DNA from: Fragum whitleyi
Taxonomy: Eukaryota; Mollusca; Bivalvia; Cardiida; Cardiidae
Direction: 5' to 3'
Assembly: GCA_948146395.1 (NCBI GenBank)
Contig: OX411551.1
Coordinates: 50,154,997-50,218,996 of the forward strand
DNA length: 64,000 nt
Below are positions 19,779 through 31,639 of this stretch, one piece after another (position 1 is the stretch's first letter; each line of letters begins with the position of its first letter). The translations under genes were made by a program, and so were the position numbers. The notes beneath the pieces are model-generated. The model was not told the DNA's origin and did no database searches. It saw only the letters and a list, made by a program, of their open reading frames with translations.

Positions 19779-20779
19779 AACGCAGAGTATAGATCACATC
19801 TGCAATAGTCATGTTTTGATAAAATGCAAAATTTCATTGAACTCGATCAAATATTTCAAGGGGGAAAAGTTTCTTTAGGAAAAGACTATCAGGTAATCGA
19901 ACACATCGCAAATACTTTTAAAATTCCCATTGAGCCACAAAATGCAACGACCCGCTACTTAGGCTTCGCCCTGCCAGGCAAAAATCAATGATTATTCAGT
20001 ACCGTTACCCCTTTACAACCAGAAAAATAGAAAAAGATATTTTACAACATTTTATGCAGAACTTGTTTAACTTTTTATCTAGTCATCTACAAACAGCCAA
20101 TAAAGAAGATTATTTTAAATCCGTTTCAGTTTCAACTGGAAATTTAAGATATATGATATTTTATCAAAACATAATATAATTGATATTCTAGAAATTCATT
20201 CATAATAATTTTCCGTTCGTCGCCGCTGGTAAAATACCGTCATTACATCCACTATGACGTCATTTCCGAGGTAACAAAAAGCTTGGTGTAAGCTCTAAGC
20301 TTATTTACATTTTTGAAATACTAGTGTGTAATAGCCGTGTATTATCAAACACATGAATCCAACGAAGATATCTCACTCCCGCAACGGAGATTATATTATT
20401 AAGCTTTATCTGATCACTGATTTAGATAGTAAAAGTAGTATTGACCAATGAAAAAGTACATTTAAATTAAGAAGACTTGACCTTTGTCATATTTCAACTT
20501 TTCGTTTCGAAGATTTTCGTTATAGGGCGTCTGAAACATCGTGACATTTTTAATAAGCTGTAGTTATGATGTTTTTATCGCCCTCTAAAGATTCGCTTTG
20601 TATACGTCCGTCGAAAGACAGGAAGTATCATGTGATCAACAGTGGCGTTCGGCGGTCGGGCGGCATCTACTTCTTTGTCCGGAGCATAACTCTGTCACCT
20701 TCTAGAAAGACTTGAAAATCGATAGTTTTGTTCCTCTTATGATTACCGACTGCAGTGCACATGAACTGTAGCTCTACCT
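19779..20779. other. Mostly unassigned; short GGCAGGGCG repeat fragment
   Basis: About 19936-19992 (CGACCCGCTACTTAGG..CGCCCTGCCAGG) matches in reverse the left end of the repeat at 43738. The rest shows no supported gene. A 63-codon frame at 19988 has no recognisable features. Confidence 0.45.
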
Positions 20780-20837
20780 AGCTTTTTTTAACAGACACTT
20801 GCATTTATGTTAGAAACAAAGACGAAAACAAGCTTAA

Positions 20838-20990
20838 TATAGGTTTAAGATAAATATACTACATACTTTGTGTATTGTATGAAAAATATATAACTCGGTT
20901 GTGGGAATTGATAATTGTCTCGGCAGAGCCTCGATAATTATAAATTCCCCCAACCTCGTTATATATTTTTCTTTTCATACAAAACACTAA
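20838..20990. repeat. Palindromic AT-rich hairpin, GTATGAAAAATAT family
   Basis: TTGTATGAAAAATATATAAC pairs with GTTATATATTTTTCTTTTCA, around GGCAGAGCC at about 20933. A related sequence with the same flank lies at 38700-38820. Confidence 0.7.
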
Positions 20991-21628
20991 GTTCATATTA
21001 TATATATATCCCACTCGGTCAGTCATAGTTTAGGTGCATAAGTTTTGGCAGTGTTTCCACAGATTTTGCCGTTATTTGTAGCCACATCATGCTGCTTATA
21101 ACGCTTTTTACCATACCATACCATACCATAACATAACATATCATAACATAGAACTTGTTTACTGTATCATCCTTGTCGATTTTAGAATATTTATTCATTA
21201 TTACCCAATTTTCATGTCATGATAACACATTAACGTTTTACAGACATTTAACGAGCGATTATCGACGAATGTGATGAACTTACACCTGTGGGAGGGCTCA
21301 CCATGACGTCAGAATGACCAAACAAACAACTGATCAACTTGTTTATTCCTTTTATCTGACGTCGTTACCGGAGAAATGACCATATATGCAAACATGCCGG
21401 TAAAACCCTGGAATGTTTACACATATGTTAAAGTCACATTAAAAATCGGAGACGCCAACACGTCGATCGGCCGATAAGTAAAAATTACGTCGGACGAGCG
21501 CCGGCTATACCAGGACAAAATATTTAATCTGAAGTCACATAAAACCTTGCCGACGCAACGAGGTCTTCTTTGTTGGCCAGTGATGATTTAAAGGTTAATA
21601 AATTGTTTTATTGTAAGATCAATGTATA
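20991..21628. other. No gene; (CCATA)n microsatellite
   Basis: A CCATA/ACATA run lies at about 21112-21150. One TGACGTCA at 21304. Otherwise nothing recognised. Confidence 0.5.
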
Positions 21629-21889
21629 CAGTTAAAAACATCGTGAAATGGTTTTTGTTATTCAGAAAATGGAATACCAATCGATCTTAATCGAAAACCA
21701 AACGATTATTTTTTTTCTTTAATGCAATAAAGAGACAAAATGTGATTTCTTATGACACATTTCTTAAAAAGCGTCATTTTGCATTGACTGCTATGAAAAT
21801 TCCTGATCGTATCAATTTTTTGGCTACGTTTATATAACGTCAGATAGCGTGAAATGAACAAAAGCGGGGTAAACGTTTTTAATAATTTC

Positions 21890-21925
<36 letters not shown>

Positions 21926-21965
21926 ATCAACTGATAGTCTACCGTTACTTTTGTATAAATCACCG
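21629..21965 (-). mobile_element. CAGTTA terminus joined to a degraded TGACGTCA composite
   Basis: CAGTTAAAAACATCGTGAAA at 21629 is a bare MITE end. From about 21690 the reverse composite repeat follows (AACCAAACGATTATTT, TTTCTTTAATGCAATAAAGAG, AACGTCAGATAGCGTGAAAT, CACCGAAAATTATT) with a long poly-T run at 21893-21920. Confidence 0.6.
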
Positions 21966-22316
21966 AAAATTATTCGAAGAACAACTTTCATGGTCAATTT
22001 AATATAGCTTGCTGACGATACTGCAACGATGCGTTGCCAACTAGTTGCCGGGTTAGGGTCAGAAAATACGTCTGCGACGAATACGATGTGTAACCCGACT
22101 AGTCAACTGGTTTTACTTGGAAGATAAAACTCAACGACGCGCCACCGGTCCCAGAAAACTCCACCCAGAAATCGATCGATGCAGCGATCAGTCGCCGACT
22201 TATCGGTGACAGGTCATCCATTTAATCACCGATTCCAGAAAAAGACACCGACGCATTGCCGACGGGTAGGAGCGTTTATTTGAATCTGGCTTTTGTCTTC
22301 TCCACGGAACGATATA
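21966..22316. other. Unassigned stretch
   Basis: Slightly more GC-rich than its surroundings, with no long reading frame and no repeat I can match in the window. Confidence 0.4.
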
Positions 22317-22396
22317 CTGTTAATAACATCGTGAAATTGCCGAGGTGGATGATTTTTGAATGGTGTTGGAATGAAATTGAATGAGCGCGATGAGTG
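22317..22396 (-). mobile_element. CAGTTA-family MITE, B-arm fragment
   Basis: CTGTTAATAACATCGTGAAA followed by about 60 bp of B arm, then replaced by a TTTG/TTTA simple repeat. Confidence 0.6.
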
Positions 22397-22448
22397 AGTT
22401 TATTTGTTTATTTATTTGTTTGTTTGTTTTGTTTTGTTTTGATTTTTA

Positions 22449-23556
22449 TGCTCCCATATCGAGAGATCGGGGGCATATTGTATTAATCATGTCCGTCTGT
22501 CTGTCTGTCCGTCTGTCTGTCCGTCCGTCTGTCCGTCCGTCTGTCCGAAAACTTAACCAAATTTAACCTTTGTCTTTTCTCCAAAAGTATTTAACATACA
22601 AAGCTGTACACCAAAGTAAAGGTCATATGACAAGGTCAAGGTCATGTGACAAGGTCAAGGTCATCTGTCAAGGTCAAACTTTAAAAAAAATGCTGTTACG
22701 GGGACATTCGTGTTTCACAAACACATCTTGACCTTTGAAATTCAAACCGCTCCAGTCATTCCTGAGAAATCTTGAATTATCTGCCCTTGAATTTAATGAA
22801 AATCACTGTTTTTATGTGCAACTCCCCCTTAACTATCAATTGAAATGAGCTGAAACTAGACACAATTACTCTTTATGATGTCTAGTTTTGCATAAGACTT
22901 TTCACTTAAAAATGCTCCAGTCATTCTTGAGTTATGTAGGATTATCTGCCCTTGAGTTGATGAAAAACAAAATTTCTTGTCAGCTCATTTTCTCCTACAT
23001 TTTGGATGGGAATGAAAGGAAATTTGCCATAATGACTCTTTAGGTTGTCTATTTGTGCTTAGGACTAAATATATTTTCATATTTAAAGTAGTTCCTGATT
23101 TATCTGCCCTTTACTTCACAAAATAGTTTAAATTTACAGATTATTTTGTGCGTGTGTGTGCACAACTCCTATAAATTTAATTGGATTGAAATGAATCTTG
23201 CCAAAATGTAACCCTGATATATGGCTTTAGCATAAGACTTCAGAAATCCAAAAAGCTTGGGTCTTTCTTGTATTAGCTGCCCTTGAATTGATTGAAATTC
23301 ACTATATTTCTTTTGTGAGCAACTCGTCACACTTTGAATTGGAATAAACTGAAACTTGCAAAATAACTGTTTGGCATATAGTTGTGCATAAAATCATTTT
23401 CAATTTACACTCAAAAGGTCATACTATGTTATAGCACCAGTTGTCTGTCTGTCTGTTTTAAATATTTTTAGCTATCATCCAAGTTCATGTTACTGACAAG
23501 CCAAGGTTACTGACAAGCCCCATCGGGCGTATATGCGCCGCTCTGCGAAGCTCTTG
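22449..23556 (+). mobile_element. Tandem-repeat-cored element, third type
   Basis: Starts TGCTCCCATATCGAGAGATC and GGGGGCATAT, then a GTCTGTCTGTCC simple repeat (about 22490-22548), AAGGTCAAGGTCATGTGACA repeats (about 22620-22675), and four ~161-169 bp monomers marked by ATCTGCCCTTGAATT at about 22779, 22940, 23109 and 23276. It ends ATCGGGCGTATATGCGCCGC and TCTGCGAAGCTCTTG. Same architecture as the elements at 608 and 17362 but a different sequence. Confidence 0.7.
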
Positions 23557-23582
23557 TATTCAGTGAGGATCGATCTCTCTTT

Positions 23583-23710
23583 CAATTAATGAAAAAAGCC
23601 TTATTTTCACGAGTGGCTTTGTCACGAGAGGAAATACATCTTTTGTTGTTGTAATAAAATGAAAGATTATTCGATCATAAACGAGAAAAAAAATATTATT
23701 CTTTTTATCT
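23583..23710. repeat. TGACGTCA composite, hairpin part only
   Basis: ATTTTCACGAGTGGCTTTGTCACGAG and TTTTGTTGTTGTAATAAAATG match the ~170-bp hairpin module of the composite at 36970, without its other half. Confidence 0.55.
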
Positions 23711-24097
23711 TATGATTCATGAGACGAAATCAAAAAGTCAAGATTTTTTTTTTAAAAGAGCCTCGTTTTGCGCGAGATTATACGAGTATATAAGAAACGT
23801 CATGACTTCATATGCGCAGTCTAACAAGGGTCGACTCTTTAATCATTACCCAGATGGCGGATATCATATGAGCAGGTGTATGACATTTCCAACAATTCGA
23901 TACCTGGACGAGGTGCATACATTCAGCAGTTTAGAAAGCTACGAAGCTTAATTAGAGGATTGGGGGACTGTCTACAGATACATCGAGACAGATTCATATA
24001 TAGTTTCTGAGTATTTTTTTAAATGCACGTATAATAACAGTAGCGTCAAGAGATTCACACACATGCCGATCAAAATCATTTCAAATATATCACTTAG

Positions 24098-24199
24098 CGT
24101 GAGAAATAGTCCGAAAGACTGAGTGCCGTCGTCGGGGATCGAACACGGGACCTCTAAATTGACAGCCCGACGCGTTATCATCTGCTCTACGACGTCGAC
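24098..24199 (-). mobile_element. tRNA-derived SINE head, truncated
   Basis: On the minus strand there is a tRNA-like stretch with an Asp-type GTC anticodon loop (GGGCTGTCAATTT), B box GTTCGATCCCC and ends GTCGACG / CGACGGCAC, then about 20 bp of the SINE body (CAGTCTTTCGGACTATTTCT). It matches the copy at 8140-8405 and then stops. The tRNA-like folding is imperfect, so I treat it as SINE, not a tRNA gene. Confidence 0.7.
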
Positions 24200-24219
24200 T
24201 TATTTGGGCTCTACAAGGG

Positions 24220-24302
24220 CGCATCATGTTTAACAAAAAAAGCATATGAAATCTTTTAAGAAAACTTCTCTGAAACCAAACGGCAGAAAGCCTTAATATT
24301 CA
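24220..24302 (+). repeat. Fragment of the 166-bp monomer
   Basis: AACTTCTCTGAAACCAAACGG and CAGAAAGCCTTAATATT match the core monomers of 871-1512. Confidence 0.6.
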
Positions 24303-25189
24303 TTCATTCCAAACCCTAATATACCAACGCTAAATTATCACTAAAATACTCAATAATTATATCCAAAGCGCGTCGGAAAAAAAGATTGTTATGTAACTGA
24401 CTTGCTTTACTTTCTGATTCGTTTGCAAATATATGTAATATATTCGAAGAAATAAATGTTTAAATATATATATACATATATAATGGTTATAATTTAAGGC
24501 ATGTAAATAATATTGCTAATTGTGTTCATCGTAAACGTTATATATTATATTAACCTCCTTTACGGCCATTCAAAATTAGTCTCTCATCGTCATTAAATTT
24601 CATTCAGAATCATAATAAATCAGTCATCTTTTCAGTTATAGGATTTTCCTAACTGTAATTATAACGGTAAATATTTCAGTAGCTGTTTTATAAATTCTAA
24701 AATTCCTTTGGCGTAGGCGTTCATTGCTTCATGTCCGTGAACTTAATCTTGAAGATTGTCATTTTATACTATTACAATCAAGTTTTAGTGCCTGTATACC
24801 GGAAATGAATATGCTTGCACCGACGTTGCAATTCCCTAAAATAGAATTTCTTTTTGAGAAAATAAATAGGCTATTCTTTATTTCTTTATAATCAGTCATT
24901 CGTTGCCTATGGCAAAATGAAATTCAATGAAACTATTTCTTCTAAATTTACATTTTTCATTTATCCATTAACTGTTACATATTTCAAAATACTAACAGTT
25001 GTTAGTGTTGTCGTCGCCATCATCATTTTTGCTGTTATGTTTTTGTTTTGGTGCCTTATTAATATCAAGTCTCATATTGGATTTTCCGGAAGCGATTAAA
25101 AAGAATACATGGGTACCAATCAAAATACTGCGTTATATGAGCCTTAGGTTGAAGAAAATCTTAATGTCTCTCAAGCTTTAGGGTACGAT

Positions 25190-25300
25190 CATTGATTTTA
25201 TCACCATTTAACAAAAAATCTGAAGTGACGTTGTCAATAGAAACCTGACGTCATGTTTCTAAGGACAACGTCATTTCATTTTTTTTAAATGGTGGTCAGT
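25190..25300. repeat. Inverted repeat centred on TGACGTCA
   Basis: The arms ACCATTTAACAAAAAATCTG..AGTGACGTTGTCAATAGAAAC and GTTTCTAAGGACAACGTCAT..TTTAAATGGTGGT pair around CTGACGTCAT. Imperfect but clearly foldback. Single copy here. Confidence 0.6.
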
Positions 25301-26160
25301 GAAAGAAAATATGTGAAAGTTTAACGTTTATTTGATTGTATTGATTAAGGTTTCATGCCGAAATATTGTACTAGAGTAAACCATTTTATCATTTTCCTTT
25401 TATCATTAACCAGAATTTGTTCAGTTTATAGATGCCACTATATTACAATCATTGAAGACGAATATCATTTTGATTTTCGAATGTCCCTCCTAGTGACCAG
25501 TTAAGAAATATTGTTTTACAACATATTTGCTAAATAACAGAACTTTATTGATGTTCAATGGTTTTCATAATTTGACAACAACAGTTTCTATCTATAAAGT
25601 GTCGAATATCTAATAGAAGCATGTACACTTCAAAAAGATATTCTTAATGAACCCTTGTAATATCTTTTTAAAATATCCGTACGTTATATGATCTATCTAA
25701 TCGATTCAATTAAAATACAAATCTTCAAAGTGATTTTCTCATCTAACGAAATGATATTATAGCGAAAAAAATCTAGATTTTTGGTTTAAATAATTTAGTC
25801 ATTTTTATAAGGGTTTCTTAAAAAAATAAATAAGTTAATAATGGGCCGTGAGCCTTACATTCTGAATAAAATATGTCCATATCTATGCCTACAAAAGAAC
25901 ATAGTTATAGTTATTTAAAACGCCCATAATACAGGTTGTGCAAGATTTAAGACACAGGGCTTAAAACGCCTAATGATGATAAGCTTTAGTTTCATCAGTG
26001 ATAGTATCAATGTATTATGTTTGATAAATAATCATGATATATGAGATTGTCTAACGCCCTCTCGGGAGAGATGCGGGGGAGTTAAAACTAGGCAATAATA
26101 GAGACTAGTCTCACAAAAATGTTACTCTAGATGTACGGTTTTAGAGAGTGATCAAAAGCC

Positions 26161-26190
26161 AATTTTGTCTATACAGGTATAGACAAAATT
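26161..26190. repeat. Perfect 14-bp inverted repeat
   Basis: AATTTTGTCTATAC and GTATAGACAAAATT are separated by two bases. Short, function unknown. Confidence 0.6.
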
Positions 26191-27638
26191 CACTTTGATG
26201 AATCACTTACACTTGTGTATCTATAATGCGTTTTTAGTATGATTTTTGTTTATTTCATTGTAATCAAAGATTTTTCTGAATCTGAGGTTTTGGATGTAAC
26301 TTAATTGGTTTAAATCCTTGGTGTTTTTTTCTGTAAAAGACATGAGTGGAATATTACAATTTGATGAATCATATTCGAAACTTATATTTCTCATATTTGA
26401 CATTGTTTTTTTTTTTTTTTTTTTTTTTTCGACAGAAGTGTAAGATTAACCCAAAGATGCTGCTGGAGTAAATAACAAGAAATAATGCCCTAATGTTATA
26501 TTCTAACTTATACAACCATTTTTCAAAATTACCGATAATAACTTCATAGTTGGGCAAATCTTATCAGACTCATGATGTGTCAAAATAATGGGAGACTTCT
26601 TTGTGTTATCTCCCTTGTTTGTACTTTGGATTAAAACAGAGGTGGTTACACTCCTGTCTCATTTGGCCGTGTTAAATTATATAGTAAATTGGCACATTTT
26701 GACAGTATGTAACTCCTTAAAAAAAAGTCGTTTGGGCTATAAAAGTTTGCAAGTCTTAAAGAAAAATCTTTGTTCTTGAAATCTATGTCCAGACAATGCA
26801 TTCATGAGAGGTTCATTTTCTCACAATTTTTCATGGCGCACAACCACTCTAAAATTCTCATGGTACAAAAGAGTTTCCTTACTTGGGAACCACCATCAAA
26901 GGTCAGGCTCCCAGAAAAAATAGTTCCCACTTAGATTCATTTTAAACTTTGCATGAAATGTAGAAGAGGTCTTGCACTTGGCTGAACCTCATTTCAAGCA
27001 CTTTACTGTTATTTAAACATTAAAACAATGTGGCAAAAGAAGCACACCATTTTTTCTAACCGGACTATTTTAGGGTACAACGACCTCGGAAGTAATTCAA
27101 GACCGGAGCGGATCCAGGTAATCCATAATCCGTAGCGGTCCTTTGAGAAAATTTCCTTGGATTTTATCTAAGGTTTCTATGGGGAAGCTGCGAATTTTAC
27201 TTTTGTATATACAAAATACTTATTAATGCAATTTGTATTTATGATAAAGTTTTCAATAACAAATTAGAAAATAAACATCTATTTTACATCAAATGTTTTA
27301 TTACAAATTGCGAAATCTTTGTTTTAGAGCTTATCTTTAAATCATATAGTGCAAAGGAAATTAGGATATAGCCCACGGTAACCACTGATTAGGACCCTTC
27401 CTCCTTTTGGAGTACTTCAAGGGAGATAACTGACCGATATCCCTCATTATGAATACGATCTCGTTCGATTAGAAAGCGTTGTAATAGAATAACCAATTAT
27501 ATTCTCAATTGAAAGAAAACTAGTGTTGATTTAGGTTTTAAAACAATATTTCTTCTTAATTTGTTTGCTTTGTTTTAAATCAGCTGAACTTTTTATGCAG
27601 TAAAGAAGTGCACCATCCGGATCCGACTGTCTGTTGTA

Positions 27639-28076
27639 CAGTTAATCACATCGTGAAATTGACATTGGTATCAATAAAATTCATTCAAAATCACTCGCTC
27701 AGCGCTCCATTCAATCATTCCGAACCCTCACTCAAACCATTCAAAAACGCTCTAAATTCACTTAAATGATAAGATCAAGAACTGCATTCAAAATATTACC
27801 TCCCATTTATGAAATTTGGATAAAAGATCTTTGAATGGCTTTTTATTTCTTTCCGTAACAATTAGACAATCCCAAAAGCAATTAGGTCTAGGAAATGATT
27901 GATTTATTCTATCATTTTTTGTTTTTAATTAAGGTGTTTATCTAGTATTTTTTGTGATGTTTCGGCGTGTTTTAGTAGTTTAAATGAGTGTTTGGAATGA
28001 ATGAATGGAGCGATGAACGAACGATTAAGAATGGTTTTGATCGAAGTGAATGTCAATTTCACGATGTTACTAACTG
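27639..28076. mobile_element. CAGTTA-family MITE with two A arms
   Basis: 438 bp, TA at both sides. Unlike other copies, both ends carry the A arm: GCGCTCCATTCAATCATTCC on the left and GGAATGAATGAATGGAGCG on the right. The central hairpin is reduced to one half (ATTACCTCCCAT). It is an arm-swapped or recombinant copy that still has a precise TA target site. Confidence 0.8.
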
Positions 28077-28090
28077 TATATATACTAGTA

Positions 28091-28528
28091 CAGTTAAGAG
28101 AGTCGTGAAATTGACAAGATGAATGATTTTGGAATGATTTAGGAATGAAATTAAATGAGTGCGTGGAGCGACCTTTGAGTGAATTTAATGGGAGGTAATC
28201 CAGTATTGCAAATTTTGTTCAGGATGAAAAAATTAGCTATTTCGATTACCTCCCTTTGATAAAATATGCATACAAGTTCATAAGATAGCTCCCTATTTCT
28301 TCAAGAACCTATCAGATGCTTACAATTTCAATAAATTCGGTGAAATCCCGATTATTTTTCCCAGTTATTTTTATTTCAAACGAAGTTGTTGTTATATGTT
28401 TTTCAGAGCGTTTTGAGCGTTTATGAATGGTTTGAGTGAGTGTTTGGAATGAATGGATAGGTTGATGAGTGAGTGATTTGGAATGGTTTTGATTGAGATG
28501 AATGTCAATTTCACGATGTTACTAACTG
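28091..28528 (-). mobile_element. CAGTTA-family MITE, full length
   Basis: 438 bp, B arm first, TA on both sides, only 14 bp from the preceding copy. The hairpin GGGAGGTAATCCAG / GATTACCTCCCTTT is intact. Confidence 0.85.
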
Positions 28529-28529
28529 T

Positions 28530-29377
28530 ATTACGGTCTAGTGTAAAAGAAAAAGTTACAACGTATTTGGTTCGATGTTTCACTAGTAGAGTCTTTCTGT
28601 AATCAGCATATAAATCAATTATGGTTTAACCTGTTGCAATCCACAGTAAAATGAAGGTAAACAGCTAAATTGGTTTGAGGTTCAAAACAGAAAGAGTAGG
28701 TTCTTTCTGAATAAAGTGTATAGTAACACTAATTGTGTAACCTATGGTTAAATAAAGTAGTATTAAGAGTAAGTTTTCACACACAAAAAAATGTTGAGGT
28801 TGCAATATCGAAATAGTTAACTAATCTGATGTTAAGTAACACCTCAAATGTTAACTTATGTTTTAAGGGAAACTTTACATCCAACATACATGTAGCATGA
28901 GGTTTCAACAATTTAAGTTACGTTTCCCTTAATTTAGCGTAAAGTTGTAAACTGACGTAGGGGGAAATTTACCCCCAAAAGTTGTGCGATTTCACCAATT
29001 AAAGGGTGAAGTAATATCATTCATTCATAGCTAATTATATACCAATTTTTCTTGTTATAAAACAGCAAAAGAGAGATTACTATTCTCAAAAAGTGCAAAT
29101 TTACAATCGATCAGAAATGTTACACTTATATTTGTATTTCTATTTGTCAAATGGTAAAACTTAGCACAGTGCTTCATGAGTTCGTTAATAAAGCCAACAT
29201 ATAATATCTTCAGATTCATAAGCGAGTGAGGTTAGGTTATTAATTTAATTTATCATCGAAAACAAGAAATAATATCATTATCTCAAAAATATACACAGCT
29301 TGAAAAAAAATATATTGCTACATCTGATTTTCAATTAAGAGGTTCACAGCAAAGGCGATTTGCGCTAACGTGGCGTA
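28530..29377. other. Unassigned stretch
   Basis: No gene supported. A small palindrome GGGGGAAATTTACCCCC lies at about 28961-28977. Confidence 0.45.
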
Positions 29378-29665
29378 CAGTTAATTACATCGTGAAATTG
29401 ACATTTTACTCTATCAGAACCATTCTAAATCGCTCTCTCAGCGCTCCACTCATTCATTCCAAACACTCACTCAAACCATTCAAAAACGCTCCAAACTCAC
29501 TGAAAAACATGTAACAACAACTTCGTTCAAAATAATAATAGCTAGGAAAAAAATCGGGATATCACTTACATGTATTTAATTGAAATTGTAAGCGTCTGAT
29601 AGGTTTTTGAAGAAATAGGGGGCTCTCTGATGAACTTGAATGCATATTTTATTAAAGGGAGGTAA
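29378..29665 (+). mobile_element. CAGTTA-family MITE, 3'-truncated
   Basis: TA-preceded start. The A arm and the first half of GGGAGGTAAT are present, then the sequence switches directly into the palindromic MITE at 29668. Confidence 0.75.
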
Positions 29666-29667
29666 TG

Positions 29668-29863
29668 CAAATTTCAATTTGAGATTTAAGTCGTAATTCT
29701 TTTTATTAATCGTTTTAATGTATTAACATAAAATATGATATTTATAAGTTGTTATAAATAACAACTTATAAATGATATCTTTTATTTTCAAACATTTATT
29801 TTAATCGAAAATTTTGTGAAAATTGAGCCTGAGCCTGAGAAAACTTTTATAACCTTGGGCCCT
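29668..29863. mobile_element. GGTTATAAAACTTTTCTC-family palindrome, copy 2, left end missing
   Basis: The centre AAGTTGTTATAAATAACAACTT and right arm GCCTGAGCCTGAGAAAACTT, TTATAACCTTGGGCCC are conserved. About 45 bp of the outer left arm is gone, replaced by the truncated CAGTTA element, which suggests a deletion across the junction. Confidence 0.75.
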
Positions 29864-30168
29864 AATCTGGGGTATAAGGAGAAGAATGGGTGCTGTGAAT
29901 AGCACTGCCTGCAGAATAATACAATATTGACCGTGAAGTTATCGCGACAACTACTCTTTGACAGGAGACAGTTATTACTGCTGAATCTAGCTTAGTCGAT
30001 GTAGCCATAGTTAAGCGAGGAAGAATGTTTGTTGAAAAAAATACTCCTGTTAAAATGGCAACAAATGGCATGACATGGTTGACTTGAGTAAATAAAGACA
30101 TATGTTTTCATTTCATCTAAGATTATAAGGTTCACAGAAAGTGTTTTCTTGTGTCTTTAATATGTGTA

Positions 30169-30627
30169 CAGTTAAAAACAACGTGAAATTGACAAGCTGA
30201 ATGATTTTGGAATGATTTAGGAATGGAATTGAATGAGTGTGTAGAGCGAGCTTTGGGTGAATTAAATAGGAAGTAATCCTATATCGCAAATTTTGTTCAG
30301 GTGATCAAAATTAGCGATATTTGATTACCTACCTTTAATAAAAAAAAAGCATACAAGTTCTAAACATAGCTTCCTATTTCTTCAAGAACCTCTGAGATGC
30401 TAACAATTCGAATTTTGTTAGCGAAAACGCCATTTTTCTCTTTCAAAATTTATTTTAAATGACGTTGATGATTCTATATTTTTCAAAAGGTTTTAGCGTT
30501 TTTGAATGGTTTGAGTGAGTGTTTGGAATGAATGAATGAATGAATGAATGAATGGATGGAGCGCTGAGTGAGCGATTTAGAACGGTTTTGATTGAGGCGA
30601 ATGTCAATTTCACGATGTATCTAACTG
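30169..30627 (-). mobile_element. CAGTTA-family MITE, full length, 459 bp
   Basis: TA-flanked, B arm first. The A arm contains an expanded GAAT repeat (about 30528-30555) that accounts for the extra length. Confidence 0.83.
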
Positions 30628-31349
30628 TATCATTTAAGGTCTCGAATAGATTTTCCATAGGTCCAGTAGAACATTATCATTGTCCGATTGTCTATACCTG
30701 CGCCGGTGCCGTCATTTTGAAGTTCAACAATTGACGCGTGCCCTTAGCTTACTTACTTTAAATGGGAAAATACTGAATGTATTACGCTTAAATTCTAAAC
30801 ACCCGTACAGAGTAATTCATCGTGTAAATAAACGATGTTTGGAATGGTTTAGCACAAATTGAGGGGACAATTACGGGTAGTAACACTAGGAAGAAACGTT
30901 ACGAAATGGGTTGCGCCGGTGGCGCCTGCCTAGGTATATCAAACATCGATTCTTTTCATCACAGTAATAACAAACTGTTGTTATTTTAGTAGATGTTTAT
31001 ATTAAATGGCTTTAGAGGTGTACAGTTGTACAATTTATAGTGAGGCGTCAAAGATCAATTTTACATTGAAATTGATAGGCAATAACGGTTTCTCGATACT
31101 CACATAAACTTGCAGAACTATACACAATTTTATTCATTTCCTCCGAGACATTTCAATGTTATACAAAAAGTCCACGCAATTTTTTATCCACTCTCGTACA
31201 TTTGCATGTACAAAGCAGGTTGATATGCAAAACTGTTGACAAATGTTTTAGTGTCCAAACGCATGGCTGGGTAGCGATGAGTTTCTAGGTGAACAAGCAA
31301 TGGATTCCTGTTCTACCTTGCGAAACATTGTGTCCATTTTCTTCATAAA
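30628..31349. other. Unassigned; may include LINE-2 5' UTR
   Basis: No supported gene. It leads into the LINE-2 frames, and the exact 5' end of the retrotransposon cannot be placed. Confidence 0.4.
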
Positions 31350-31351
31350 CC

Positions 31352-31639
31352 TTGAATTTACACCTTCAAACAAACTTTAGTTATAAAGTTTTAGAAGAAA
31401 TACGACAATATATGGAATTGGTAGATTATTTGATCGGTTTTGGTGTCCTGTATGAAGGACAGTCTGGAAGTCCTTGTCTGCCCTTAAATGAACTACGAAA
31501 CATTCCTTTAAAATCTGAAATGTTCAAAGAGACAATGCCTGTTTTAAAACAAGTAGGAGTTTATCCGTCACTACCATGGTCTCGTGATAATTTATATATT
31601 GCACCTTTCAAACCCAAATTACAGTACAAAGTACAGTGA
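31352..31639 (+). CDS. LINE-2 upstream frame, possible N-terminus of ORF1
   Basis: A 95-codon frame with a plausible folded sequence (ELVDYLIGFGVLYEGQSGSP). Its stop overlaps the next frame by four bases (GTGA at 31636-31639). It could be a separate small ORF or the N-terminus of ORF1 separated by a frameshift. No family recognised. Confidence 0.5.
   Translation: MNLHLQTNFSYKVLEEIRQYMELVDYLIGFGVLYEGQSGSPCLPLNELRNIPLKSEMFKETMPVLKQVGVYPSLPWSRDNLYIAPFKPKLQYKVQ

Larger units (their letters stand above)
24038..24655 (+). mobile_element. CAGTTA-family MITE interrupted by SINE and monomer sequence
   Basis: The A arm (GCCGATCAAAATCATTTC) at 24063 resumes at about 24300 (CATTCATTCCAAACCC). The hairpin half AATATTGCTAATTGTGTTCATC lies near 24510, and the B arm ends CCTAACTG at 24655 followed by TA. 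A SINE head and a monomer fragment sit inside. Confidence 0.65.
24660..27630. other. Long stretch without gene
   Basis: No supported coding region in about 3 kb. It holds an imperfect inverted repeat centred on CTGACGTCATG (25190-25300), a short palindrome at 26161-26190, a poly-T run at 26406-26430 and AT-rich sequence. It could be host intergenic or intronic DNA. Confidence 0.5.

Noticed and set aside
21706..21963. Lys-rich minus-strand frame
   Set aside because: The lysine run is the poly-T tract at 21893-21920, inside a degraded repeat.
24121..24199. Possible tRNA-Asp gene on the minus strand
   Set aside because: B box and anticodon loop are present, but stems are imperfect and the sequence runs straight into the SINE body shared with 8140-8405. 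Treated as a SINE head.
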